Notes under the pieces: generated by a model
What the model was told of the DNA's origin: nothing
Seen by the model: the letters and a program-made list of their open reading frames with translations, nothing else
Database searches by the model: none
Shown here: positions 25,123-37,400 of the stretch, piece after piece
How positions within the stretch are numbered: position 1 is the stretch's first letter
How the letters are laid out: each line of letters starts with the position of its first letter
Translations under genes and position numbers: made by a program
Assembly (NCBI GenBank): GCA_023630585.1
Contig: CM042547.1
Location: 3,576,950-3,640,949 of the forward strand
Direction: 5' to 3'
Source: Cranoglanis bouderius
Taxonomy: Eukaryota > Chordata > Actinopteri > Siluriformes > Cranoglanididae
Length of the DNA: 64,000 bases

Positions 25123-28100
25123 GAAATGAAAAACACCTTGAAAACCTTCTATAATTTTTTTTTTACAAAACTTTTTTGTGTCAAAGTAATAAAAATATTT
25201 TGTGATACATGTATATAAAATGTGTAACCAGTAACTTTCACTCTTTTCTCCATTACTTGTATGTATTTAAACTAAGCTTGCTGAGAAGTATGGAGACGTT
25301 TTCAGTCTGCGTTGGGGCAGTGAGAAAACTGTGTATATCTCTGGACATAAAATGGTGAAGGAGGCTCTCATTACTCAGCTGGACAGCTTTGCAGACCGAC
25401 CTGTTGTCCCTCTCTTTCACAAAGTCTTTAAGGGAATTGGCAAGTAAAATAATAATAATATATGGGGTGCGGCATGTACTTTACTCAAGTAATAAATATT
25501 GTTTTTGTTCTTCACCATTATTACAAATGATTGTCTTTGATACCAAATTATCAGGAGAACCCCCCCCCCCCCAAAAAAAAACAAACAAACAAAAAAAAAA
25601 CAATACTTTGATGACCTAACAGTAGTTTGCTACAGTATGTACACTTTAAAGTTTGTACACTCCAAAAATGCCTGTTTTTTTTAACCACATACAGTTGCAA
25701 TCAAAATTATTTAACCCCTATTGCAAATCAGGTTTATCATTTGTCAAAATTTACAGACTTTCAGCTCTTCGCAATGAACAAATCAAACAAAAGTAACTGA
25801 AATAGTTCAACACAACGAATGCTTCAAGTGGTTTCCCCAAATTCAACTGAAAATGCAACTTATAATGACTTCTCCAGTCTAAAAATTATTCAACCCCTTC
25901 ATGGCAAGCATCTTTAGTACTCAGTAGAGCACTCTTTATCTGTTATGTCCTGCTGCAAACGAGATGCATAGCCAGACACCAGCTTCTAGCAGTGTTCCTG
26001 GGGAATCTTAGCCCATTCCTCATGAGCAATGGCCTCCAGTTCAGTAATATTCTTGGGTTTGCATGCTGCAACCACCTTCTTCAAATCCCACCAGATTGTT
26101 GGAAGGTCCAATGAGGCCCAAGCTTCAGCTTCCTCACGTTTGGCATGACGTTTTCTCCTAGGATTTCCTGGTACTTCAATGAATCCATCTTGCCTTCCAC
26201 AAGCTGCAGATTTCCATTGCCAGTGGATGCAAAACAGCCCCAGAGCATCACCGAGCCACCACCATGCTTGACTGTGGACAGAGTGTTCTTTCTTCATTCT
26301 TCCTTCTCCAGACATACCGCTGACACATCATGTCGAAAAGTTCCAGTTTTGTTTCATCGCCCCACAGAACAGAATCCCAAAACTTCTGTGGCTTATTTAT
26401 ATGATTTTGAGCCAACTTTTCTTGTGCTTTGGGGTCAGTAGAGGTGTACGTCCTGGAGTTCTGGCATGGAAACCTTCTGCGTTTAGTACACACCATACTG
26501 TGCTCACTGAAACCTCAGTGCCTGTTGCCACCAAGTCTTGCTGCAGGTCTTTTACAGTCACTCAAGGATTTTTCACAACCTGCCTTCTAAGAAATCTGGT
26601 TGCAGCCGTTGATAGCTTCCTTTTTCTGCCCTGTCCAGGTATTTCCACTAAATAATAAACCTGATTTGCAATGGGGGTTGAATCATTTTGAGTGCAACTG
26701 TATAACATTATATTCTACTAACGCATGGCAGTGTTTTTAGGATGTATAACTAAATGTTCACAATCTTCACTGCTATTGCTAGTCAGCTAAATATTACCTA
26801 ACTTTAGCTCCTGTTTCCATTTACATTATATATCAGATATTATTAGTCATTAACTAATAATAACTTTTTTTGTTAACTTTTTCTCTCATGGTATGTAGCT
26901 TGTTATGTTAACGAGAAATCACAAAGTTTTTTGGTAAATAACAGCGCATATTTTTAAAAATCAGTTTATTACATCAATATCTGTCTTACAAGTCCCTGCA
27001 AATTAACTGTCACGTGACTGTTGCAAGGTACTGACAATGAGACTCCTTCCATAAATGTTGAATAAATGTCTCCTAAAAAAACAAAAAGATACATCAACAC
27101 ATCACCGATTACACATTTCACTTTGTGAAACACTAACACATTTTTAAAATCAGGTTATTATTATTCTTAGGTTATGTGGAGCATCTGCCATACAAGTGCC
27201 TGTATATGAGCTGTTACTATAGAAACAATAATGTATAAGAACGAGCACATCAATATAAACCTATTGTTCATGTAACAGTCAGAACTACTTTCTGAGCCGT
27301 GCTGTTATACAGAAATAATGCACACCTTTTGACCAATCAGCCACGCTGCAGTATACACTGGAATATTTTATGGGCAAGTTCTGTGTTCATTCGTTCCCTT
27401 AACCTCTAAAATAATCCAGCATTTTTTTGAGTGTACAGGCTGTGACCTTTCATCAACTTATATATAATATAATAATATGTATAATACATCACCTATAAAT
27501 ATAATCTAATTGGATACACTGAGACTTGCTGTGCCATGCTCTGAAGGTGTTGCTCTCAGTAATGGGTACCTGTGGAAAAACCAGAGGAAGTTTGTCATCA
27601 CACGCCTACGCCACTTTGGTGAAGGGAGGAAGACTCTAGAGCTGAGTATCCAGCAGGAGAGCATCTTTCTGTGTGATGCTTTCAAAGCAGAACAGGGTAA
27701 GTGGCCACCTCAAAATTTATTATTCATGGGGAGGTTTCTTAGCTAAAGCAGGTTTCACCATTAACTAACAAATATAAAGTACCTCAGTTCAGGACTATTC
27801 GTTACAAATCATAGATGATGTTTAGAACAGATTTTAAATAGACATAGCCAACCAAATTATATATATGTAATGTACAAATCATATTTTTGTGCCCATTTAG
27901 GTCCTTTTGATCCCTGGTGTTTCGTCAACAACGCAGTCTCAAACATCATCTCTGCAATAGTTTTCGGCCATCGCTTTGAATACCACGATGAGAATTTCCG
28001 GAATATCTTGCGTTTGGATGCCGAAGCTATCTTTTTGGCAGGTTCTGTCCAATCACAGGTCAGTAGGTATAAATTCTGCTTTTAGAGCAAATCAAACCAT

Positions 28101-29561
28101 TTTTATTCACAGTTTGATGATTTCCTGGATTATGTTACATGAAATATCACACATGGATATTTCTTATTTGCGACCAACTTATTATGTGATGCTTCATTAT
28201 GTGATGTGTTCACAAATAGATTCACCACTGTCTTATTTTTATGTCCTCTGTGGCGTCTGGTAGCTGTATAATGCCTTCCCTCGTCTCTTTGATCATCTTC
28301 CTGGCCCCCATCAGAAGATTTTTGCCAACTATGCAAATATAGTAGAGTTTTTAAAAGAAGAAATGAGAAAACACAAGGAGGACTGGGATCCCTCAAATTC
28401 TCGGGATTACATCGACAGTTACCTTCTAGAAATGGAAAAGGTTTGTTTAAGATGTTAGCACATTTTCTCTGGAACAGTGTGTGGGCCTGATTCACAAAAA
28501 GGAACCAGTCATGGACAATGTTTAACACTTCTCTTTTTGAATAAATTAGAAAAAGAGTGATCCTGAAGCTGGGTTTAATGTCGAGACGTTATTGATTGCA
28601 ATGCTGGACATGCTTGAAGCAGGGACAGAAACCATAGCCACTACAATACGCTGGGGTCTTCTCTTCATGATGAAGTACCCTGAGATACAGAGTGAGCACA
28701 TGCATATACCATTTCATAAATATCATAAGTCAGTACTTACAGAGGAACATGGAGAAAGAGTCTGTTGAGTCTGAAAACTATATACAGTCCTACATTCAAT
28801 ATGCTTCACAACTATTTTTGAAATTAGGACTAGTCTTATTTTTCCAGAAAAGGTACAGGCAGAGATAGACAAAGTGATTGGACAGTCACGCCAGGCCAGA
28901 ATGGCCGACAAACCCAACATGCCCTACACTGAAGCTGTTATTCATGAGATTCAAAGGATGGGCAACATTGTGCCTCTGGGTTTCCCCAAGATGGCTTCTA
29001 AAGATACTGTACTGGGTGGATTCTTCATACCAAAGGTTTGACCTTAATCACCAAATAAAATATTAATTATGTATAAATAATTATTACATTTCATAACATA
29101 AATAATCAATACATTTTCTCTCATTAGGGCACAACTGTGATTACAAACCTATCGTCTGTGCTTAATGACAAGAACGAGTGGGAAACACCAGTCACGTTTA
29201 ACCCAGGACACTTTCTGGATGCTCAAGGCCAGTTCCTGAAGAAGGATGCTTTCCTTCCCTTTTCAGCAGGTACAGCAAATATGCAATGCTATATACTGTA
29301 GACGTCTGACAAATGGATAATACAAACAAGAAATAACAGTTAATGTAATACTTAGTACAAGATGTCTCATTTATGTTTTTTGCAGGTAAGAGATCATGTC
29401 TGGGGGAGCAGCTGGCTCGTATGGAGCTCTTCCTGTTCTTCACCTCTCTGTTGCAGTGCTTTACATTCTCCCCTGGTCCTGGAGATGAGCTCAGCTTGGA
29501 AGGTCAGCTGGGCTTCACATATGCACCCAGACCCTACTGCATGTGTGCCACCCCACGCTAA
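24798..29561 (+). CDS. CYP2 family cytochrome P450, gene A2 (intact, 492 aa)
   Basis: Exons 24798-24980, 25277-25439, 27547-27696, 27901-28058, 28264-28440, 28550-28691, 28848-29035, 29128-29269 and 29386-29561 join in frame into 492 residues, the usual CYP2 length. Features: signal-anchor helix (about 14-30), FPPGP hinge (about 37), helix-C W125-xxx-R129, I-helix AGTET 301-305, ExxR E358-R361, and heme loop [10 protein letters not shown] 432-441 with ligand Cys439. The meander motif reads FNPGHF instead of the common FNPEHF. Membrane-bound ER monooxygenase; substrate unknown. Its position next to HOOK1 corresponds to the mammalian CYP2J locus (fatty-acid epoxygenases), and sequence style suggests fish cyp2ad-like. 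Intron 2 uses a GC donor at 25440 and hosts a Tc1 element. AATAAA is at 29940. Confidence 0.93.
25037..25113. repeat. (TA)n microsatellite in gene A2 intron 1
   Basis: Allelic counterpart of 5519-5611, shorter by 14 bp. Confidence 0.9.
25692..26701 (-). mobile_element. Tc1-like element in gene A2 intron 2
   Basis: Copy of 6190-7199 with the same TA flanks and the same broken transposase frames (26248-26496, 25986-26315). Confidence 0.88.
26832..27372. repeat. Dispersed MITE-like repeat (second block)
   Basis: Copy of 7330-7870. Confidence 0.6.
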
Positions 29562-30175
29562 GAGCCCATACACAAATATAAACGTTTCTAAGCTAGCTGT
29601 TGTAAGAAACCTTATCTTGACCCCTGTGATTTATTCCAACAGCTATATTTTTTTAAATTAGAAACAAGTATGATGCATTTTATTTTGGTTTCTAGCAGCA
29701 TTATAGTACAGAATAACTACAATGCATTTATTATTGTTTGACATGATTTGATTTTAACCAGCCTATAATTCTCCCTTTACTGTGAGGGGAAATATTTCTT
29801 CAAACACCTTTGTTTTTGTTATATAGTATACTTCCAGTGCGTGTATCTACTTCACATTTACACACATAATGTCTTTTGACTTTATACTTATAAATATGAA
29901 AATATGTATTCATAAGCATGAACAAATTTATGTTTAAAAAATAAAATTGATAGTATTCGACACCACAAATGAACAATGTTAGTAGTTTGCTTCAAAGCCA
30001 TAATTGGCGATTATAGCTTTGGGAAATCTTTGGGACATCCATCCATTTTCCATACCGCTTATCCTACACAGGGTCACAGGGAGCCTGGAGCCTATCCCAG
30101 GGGACTCAGGGCACAAGGTGGGGGACACCCTAGATGGGGTACCAACCCATCACAGGGCACAATTGCACACACATT

Positions 30176-30664
30176 CAATTCAATTCAATTCAATTTTATT
30201 TGTATAGCGCTTTTAACAATGGACATTGTCACAAAGCAGCTTTACAGAAATATATAAATTCAGAATATAAAATTTAAATGTATATGTTTATCCCTAATAT
30301 CAAGCCAGAGGCGATGGTGGAAAGGAAAGACTCCATGAGATGATATGAGGAAGAAACCTTGAGAGGAACCAGACTCAAAAGGGTACCCATCCTCATCTGG
30401 GTGACACCGGATAGTGCAATTATAAATAAAACCCTTCTATAACTGTGTAATACATGGTCAAAATGTGCAATTGTGTAACCAGGAAATTTATAACCAGGAG
30501 ACAGCAAGTGATTTCCAAGTGATAAGAACTCCAACCAGAAGTAGGGCATTACGATGGATCAGGCAGGTCCAGAGAATAGAAGGGGTCAGGATCACTGGTA
30601 TCTCAGGACTAGCGTGTGTAGCTCGACAGAGACACAGAAAGAGAGACAGACAGAGAGAGACATA
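30176..30664 (-). mobile_element. L2-type LINE 3' end downstream of gene A2
   Basis: Copy of 10676-11165. The SINE-like repeat follows at about 30689-30874, and the 'CATCCATCC' repeat precedes it at 30040-30170. Confidence 0.8.
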
Positions 30665-31462
30665 GACCATTAAGGCTACACACTACAGACAATTTGGAAA
30701 TGCCACTCAGCCTACAACGCATGTCTTTAAACTGGAAGAGGAAACCGGAGTACCTGGAGGAAACCCCTGCAGCACGCGGAGAGCATGCAAACTCCGCACC
30801 AACAGGGTGGAGGAACCCCAACCCCGGAGGTGCGAGGCAAACATGCTAACCACTAAGCCACCATGCCCCCAATATAAAACCATTACAAACATTATATTGT
30901 ATATAGTTTTCTTTATCATGACTGCCTAAGAGACTCATTAAAAATAAACACATTGAATGTATCTCCTGTTTGATGTCATAAGGGTCAGCTCTGGTGATCT
31001 TATCACATTTGGAAGTAGGTTAAAAATTTTCCGTCAGTAACTCATGAAAGACCATGTTACATAACACAAGCCTTATGTTCTACATACACTATGTCTTTCT
31101 GTAGCACTATATGCAGCTGTTCAAGTCCCACAAGTCACTTCATCATACATCAAATGTATGATGTTCTGTGTATGGTGAATGAAAAAAAATTATTAAATTA
31201 TTGTGGATTTTCAAAACCATTGTACTGTATGTAAAAAGGAAGGTGGATTTCAGTGGGGAAAACAGCACTGGAATGTGCTTCCACTGGACCAGAACGTAAA
31301 TAGTTCTGTTTTACTTGGAGACCACAAGAGGCTGATTATGTAACCATGAACTCCTGAACCGTGTGCACAGATGTAGACATGTTAGCTTGAGGTACACTAG
31401 AGGATTATCCAAAGCATTGCTCTAAGTTACTCCAAATAATCTGTCCTCGGGCCAAGATAGCT

Positions 31463-34400
31463 ATGATTTTTTATTCCTTCTACGAGCTGTTCACTTTTAA
31501 AGAGTGGCTGATTTTCACCGCAGTTCTCTTGTTTTTTATTCATATTACTTGGAACAAAAATTCACCTAACTTTCCTCCAGGACCTCTGCCTTTGCCTTTC
31601 CTGGGAAATGTCTTTACAGGAGGTGACTATAAAACAATGAATAAGGTGTGAGGTTTTTTTGTTGTTGTTTTGTTTTGTTTTAAAGTCTAATAATGACTAT
31701 AGAAAAAAAGTGATGACTATCTGAACTGTCGCTAAGTATTAAACATATGAACTTAAATATTTGTCTAATCTATATTAGTAAATCATATGCCTTTGATATT
31801 AAGATGGTACACTCTGCTAAACTAGTGTTGAATCAGTTCTTAAAGAATAGCATTTGTTTGAAAGGTTAAGTCTATGGTTAACCATAAACTTCAGGAGTTA
31901 ACACTTTGTGAGTAAAATGCTCATTTTCAAATGCTAAGTAAGTATGAAAAAATGACTGATTTCAATATACATCGATTGTATATTACATTGTATTGTATGT
32001 CTATTTTTTCCCAGTTAGCAGAAAAGTATGGGAATGTTTTCAGTCTCAGGAGAGGTTCTACCAAAATTGTGTATATTTCTGGATATAAGATGGTGAAAGA
32101 AGCTCTTGTCATTCAAGGAGAAAGCTTTGCTCGTTGTGTTTCACCTTTATTTGATGAAATTTACAAAGGCAGAGGTAAGTCTGAACATCTGAACATGTAT
32201 GTATACAATACTTTTACTTAAATTCAGTATGTTTAGAAGACTACACCAAATAAGAATATAGCACTTTCCACTGAATATGCATTTACATCCTTCAGTGTGT
32301 ACAGTGTGCGTTGTGTTATCATTTAAATTACTAAATAGCATTAATGAAAGGAAAGTAAGGCTCCGCCTGCACCTCGAGGTTAGATGTACATGTCTACAAA
32401 AAAAATGTTTTCACTTTTACTTTAACCTCCTTCTTTCTGATTCATATAACTTGTTTTATTCTTCTGTATTGTGGAACATGGGTGGAAAAGGTCTGTCATT
32501 TACCAATGGCTACTCATGGAAGAAGCACCAACAGTTTGCTGTTAGTTACTTCAAGAACTTTGGAGAGAAAAGGGAGACTCTGCAACACAAGATCCAGCAG
32601 GAATGCTACTTCCTGTGTGAAGCATTCAAAGAGGAACAGGGTGAGTTCTGTAGTAGTGGAGCAAGAACAGTATTATTAAGGAAATTTCAGGTGTACTACA
32701 GCACAGATCCCAGGCTCTGATTCAAACCTGAGCTTGGCTTACTGTCTGTCTGGTGTTTTGCATGTTCTTCCTGCATGTTTTCACTGGGTTCTCCAGTTTT
32801 CTCCCACATCCCAAAATTATGCTGGTTGGTAGACTGGCTACAGTAAATTGGCCCTAGGTGTAAATGAGTATCCAGAGCCTTGTATGCAGTGTTTCCAGCA
32901 TAGGCCAGCTCTACAGCAACACTGACCAGGAAAAAGCAGTTACTGAATATAAATAAATTAATTCATTTATAATGGATGAATGAATGAATGAATGATTTCT
33001 TGACTATCAAAGAGCTGGATATGAACTGTTGGGCACTGCCATATCACTGCCAGCCTCATGTGTAAACACAATCTAAGTTTACCATAATCCTTAATAAAGC
33101 CCGTCACAACCTGTGTTAATTAATAACAAGAGCACCATTTCCCAAGACCATCCCCTGATTACTATTACACACCTGTTTCCAATCACACTAATCCCTTCAA
33201 ATAATCCTGTTCATAGTGAAGTCTTGCTATAGTGTTCTGTCAGTGATGAGTCTGAGCCTTTTGTTCTGATTGACATTCTGCTTTTGTCTTATTGTAATGT
33301 TTGTGTTTGTCCTAGTACCTGCTCTAAATTCTGTGTTTGCTACATGCCTTGGATTGCCTGCTTTGTGTGTCATTTTTAATAAACCTAAATTTGCAATCAA
33401 ACCCTGTGCAAACTTCTGGTTGATGTTGTAGACCACTGTTACACATGGAAGACTTTCAATAGCATTTCACTGGGGACCAGAAAATAATTGAAAATTATTA
33501 TATCCATCACATAAGTAATCACTCATCATACCTATACATTCAGGTGCACCTACCATGTAGGTCATTTTGTAAGTATAAAATTATAGACAGTATCTGTTGC
33601 TATGCCCCAGAAAGGGACGAGATATTATTCCTTCTGAGCACAGTAGTGACAATGGCATGGTAGTGTCATGTTAATGAGTGTTGTGCTGCTATGGGCGTAT
33701 CAGGTACAGCAGTGAGCCCATTTTAAAATAATAAGAGTTCTTGTTTTACGTACAAGGTACTGTATGTTCAATGTCAGTAACTCCAAATGAGATATTCAGA
33801 TTGTATAGCTTTTTTGCTGTTGTTCTCTCACCTCACATTCAAGAAGATGTTTCTAAACTGCAGGCTGTCCATTTGACCCTCTCATCAAAATCAATAATGC
33901 AGTAGCCAATGTGATTGGCACCCTGGTATTTGGGCATCGCTATGAGTATGATGACATTCAATTTCAGAAACTTCTACGCATGAGCGCAGAGTCTGTGTAT
34001 CTCACTGGCTCTGTGTGGAATGAGGTAAAGGATTCAGTTTGTCACTTTAATGAACAAAAATGAAGTGCAACAGCTCAAATTAGGGCTAATTAATAAGAAA
34101 AATAAATCAAAATATGCTGTACAACCTCCAACATTCATTAGCAATAATTTGTGTATTGTTTTATATAATTATTATTAAGCAACATTCTGTGCTTAACTGC
34201 TTTCAGTTGTATGATGCATATCCAAGGATAATGAAAATCTTACCAGGACCTCATCACACTATAATAGCAAACTATCGCAGACTGGCAGCCTTTTTGGGAG
34301 AGAAGACTGAGAAACACAAACAGGACTGGGACCCGAATGAGCCTCGAGATTACATCTACTCCTACTTAACAGAAATTGAGAAGGTACTCAAAATGAAACA

Positions 34401-37400
34401 TGCTAACGATAAGATATAGTTTAGTATTATGTACTGGTTTATTACATACAGGCTAGAAGATAACATGAGCATACACTATATGGCCAAAAGTTTGTGGACA
34501 CCTGACCACCACACCTATATGTGGATCTTCCCAAAACTTTGCCACAAAGTTGGAAGCACACATTTGTACAGGATGTCTTTCTATGCTGTAGAATTACAAT
34601 TTCCCTTCACTGGAACTAAAAGGCCCAAACATGTTCCAGCATGACAATGCCCCTGTGCACAAAGCGAGCTCCATGAAGACATGCTTTGCCAAGGCTGGAG
34701 TGGAAGAACTCAAGTGTCCTGCACAGAGCCCTGACTGAACACCTTTGGAATGAACTGGAACACCAACTGCACCCTAGACCTCCTCACCCAACATCAGTAT
34801 CTGATCTCACTAATGCTCTTGTGGCTGAATGAACACAAATCTCCACAGTCACGCTCCAAAATCTAATGGAAAGCCTTCCCAGAAGAGTGGAGCTTATTAT
34901 AACAGCAAAGGGGGACCAACTGCATGTTAATGCCCATGGATTTAGAATGGCCACATATGGGTGTGATGGTCAGGTGTCCACATACTTTTGGCCATATATG
35001 ACTGTTCATTCATTTTGCTCTAGATTTTCTCTTTAATGTGCATTTCCTGAAACAATCTTCAGAGGAGAAATGACAAGGAGGCCCATTTTAACACAGACAA
35101 CTTGGAATGGTGTATGGTGGACCTGTTTGAGGGAGGAACTGAGACAACAACTAACACCCTACGCTGGGCTCTGCTTTACATGATAAAATATCCACTCATA
35201 CAGGGTTAGTGTGAGTAAACAAAAGTTTACGGACACTTGACCATCACACCCATATGTGCTTTTTGAACATCCCATTCCAGATTTTTTCTCCCTTTTGCTG
35301 TTATAATAAACCTTAGTTCCTAAGGCCCACATATAGGTGTGATGGTCAGGTGTCCACAAACATATAGTGCCATATAGTGTATATTAAACTTATTGTAAAT
35401 TTTGTATGAGGTGTAGCAGTCTAAAAGTAAATTAACCATAAAATTGCCTTTCCCTCCAATTAGAGAAAGTCCAGGAGGAGATTGAATGTGTGATTGGACA
35501 GACACATTTCCCCACTATGGCAGACAAAGCCAGCATGCCCTACACCAATGCTGTCCTTCATGAAGTGCAGAGGAAAGGTGATACTGTCCCACTGAATATG
35601 GCCAGGGTGGCCACAAAAGACACTACACTGGGGGGATATTCGGTACCAAAGGTAAGGGGGAATGCATTTTCATATTCAAACTCAAAGAGTCATTCATTTA
35701 TCTTCAGTATCTGCTTTATACTGATCAGGGACCCAAAGCCTACCCCAGAAACACTGGGCAGAAGGCGGGAAAATGGTATGAAAATGGAATGCCAGTCCAT
35801 CACATGGAATACTCAAAGATTTTGTCTAAAATATAGAGGAAAATGTTATAAAGATTACCTGAAGTTTATTAAACAGATACTAAAATATACTATATGTTAC
35901 ACTGATTATTTCTTCTTCAATTCTTCTTCTTTTCCTTTCGGCTGTTCCCTTCAAGGGTCGCCACAGTGAATCATCTGCCTCCATCTAGCCCTATCCCCTG
36001 CATCCTCTTCTCTCAGACCGACTACCTTCATGTCCTCCTTCACTACATCCATAAACCTCCTCTTTGGTCTTCCTCTTGGCCTCCTGCCTGGCAGCTCTAA
36101 CCTCAGCATCCTTTTACCGATATATTCACAAACCATCTCAACCTGGCCTCTCTAACTTTGTCTCCAAAACATCTCACATGTGCTGTCCCCCTGATGTACT
36201 CATTCCTGATTCTATCCATCCTCGTCACTCCTAAAGAGAACCTCAACATCTTCAGCTCTGCTACCGCTAACTCTTCCTCCTGTCTTTTCCTCAGTGCAAC
36301 TGTCTCCAAACCATACAACATCGCTGGTCTCACTACTGTCCTGTACACCTTTCTTTTCATTCTTGCTGGTACTCTTTTATCACACAACAGACCCGACACT
36401 TTTCTCCACCCATTCCAACCTCCCTGCACACGCTTCTTCACCTCTTTTCCACACTCCCCATTGCTCTGGACCCTAAGTACTTAAAATCCTGCACCTTCTT
36501 TATCTCTTCTCCCTGTAACCTCACTGTTCCACTTGGATCCCTCTCATTCACACACATGTATTCTGTCTTGCTGCGACTAACCTTCATTCCTCTTCTCTCC
36601 AGAGCAAACCTCCACCTCTCTAGAGTTTCCTCCACCTGCTCCCTGCTCTCACTACAGATCACAATGTCATCCGCAAACATCATAGTCCATGGAGATTCCT
36701 GTCTGACCTCATCTGTCAGCCTGTCCATCACCACCGTAAACAAGAAGGGGCTCAGAGCCGATCCTTGATGCAGTCCCACCTTCACCGTGAACTCCTCTGT
36801 CACACCTACCGCACACCTTACCACTGTCCTACTGCTCTCATACATATCCTGCACCAATCTAACATACTTCTCTGCCACTCCAGACCTCCTCATACAATAC
36901 CACAGCTCCTCTCTTGGCACCCTGTCATACGCTTTCTCTAAATCTACAAAGACACAATGCAGCTCTTTCTGACCCTCTCTGTACTTCTCCATCAACATTC
37001 TCAAAGCAAATATTGCATCTGTAGTGCTCTTTCTTGTCATGAAACCATACTGCTGCTCACAAATGCTCACTTCTCCCCTTTTGCCTTGCTTCCACTACTC
37101 TTTCCCACAACTTCATTGTATGGCTCATCAGCTTAATACCTCTGTAGTTTCCACAACTCTGCACATCTCCCTTGTTCTTAAAAATCGGCACCAAAACACT
37201 TCTCCTCCATTCCTCAGGCATCCTCTCTCTCTCTGAGACCTCGTTGAACAACCTAGTTAAAAACTCTACTGCCATCTCTCCTAGACACTTCCATACCTCC
37301 ACTGGTATGTCATCAGGACCAACCGCCTTTCCTCTCTGCATCCTCTTCAAAGCTCTCCTAACTTCACCCTTGCTAATCCTTTCTACTTCCTGCTCAACAA

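Larger units (their letters stand above)
19511..33059. repeat. Tandem segmental duplication, second copy (CYP2 gene A2 + exons 1-3 of B2)
   Basis: Second copy of the block at 1-13566. It carries the intact versions of gene A and of gene B exons 1-3, and continues without a break into gene B exons 4-9. One-base indels relative to the first copy are concentrated at about 20260-23300 here and 9450-13450 in the first copy. This pattern may reflect incomplete polishing of a near-identical repeat. Confidence 0.95.
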
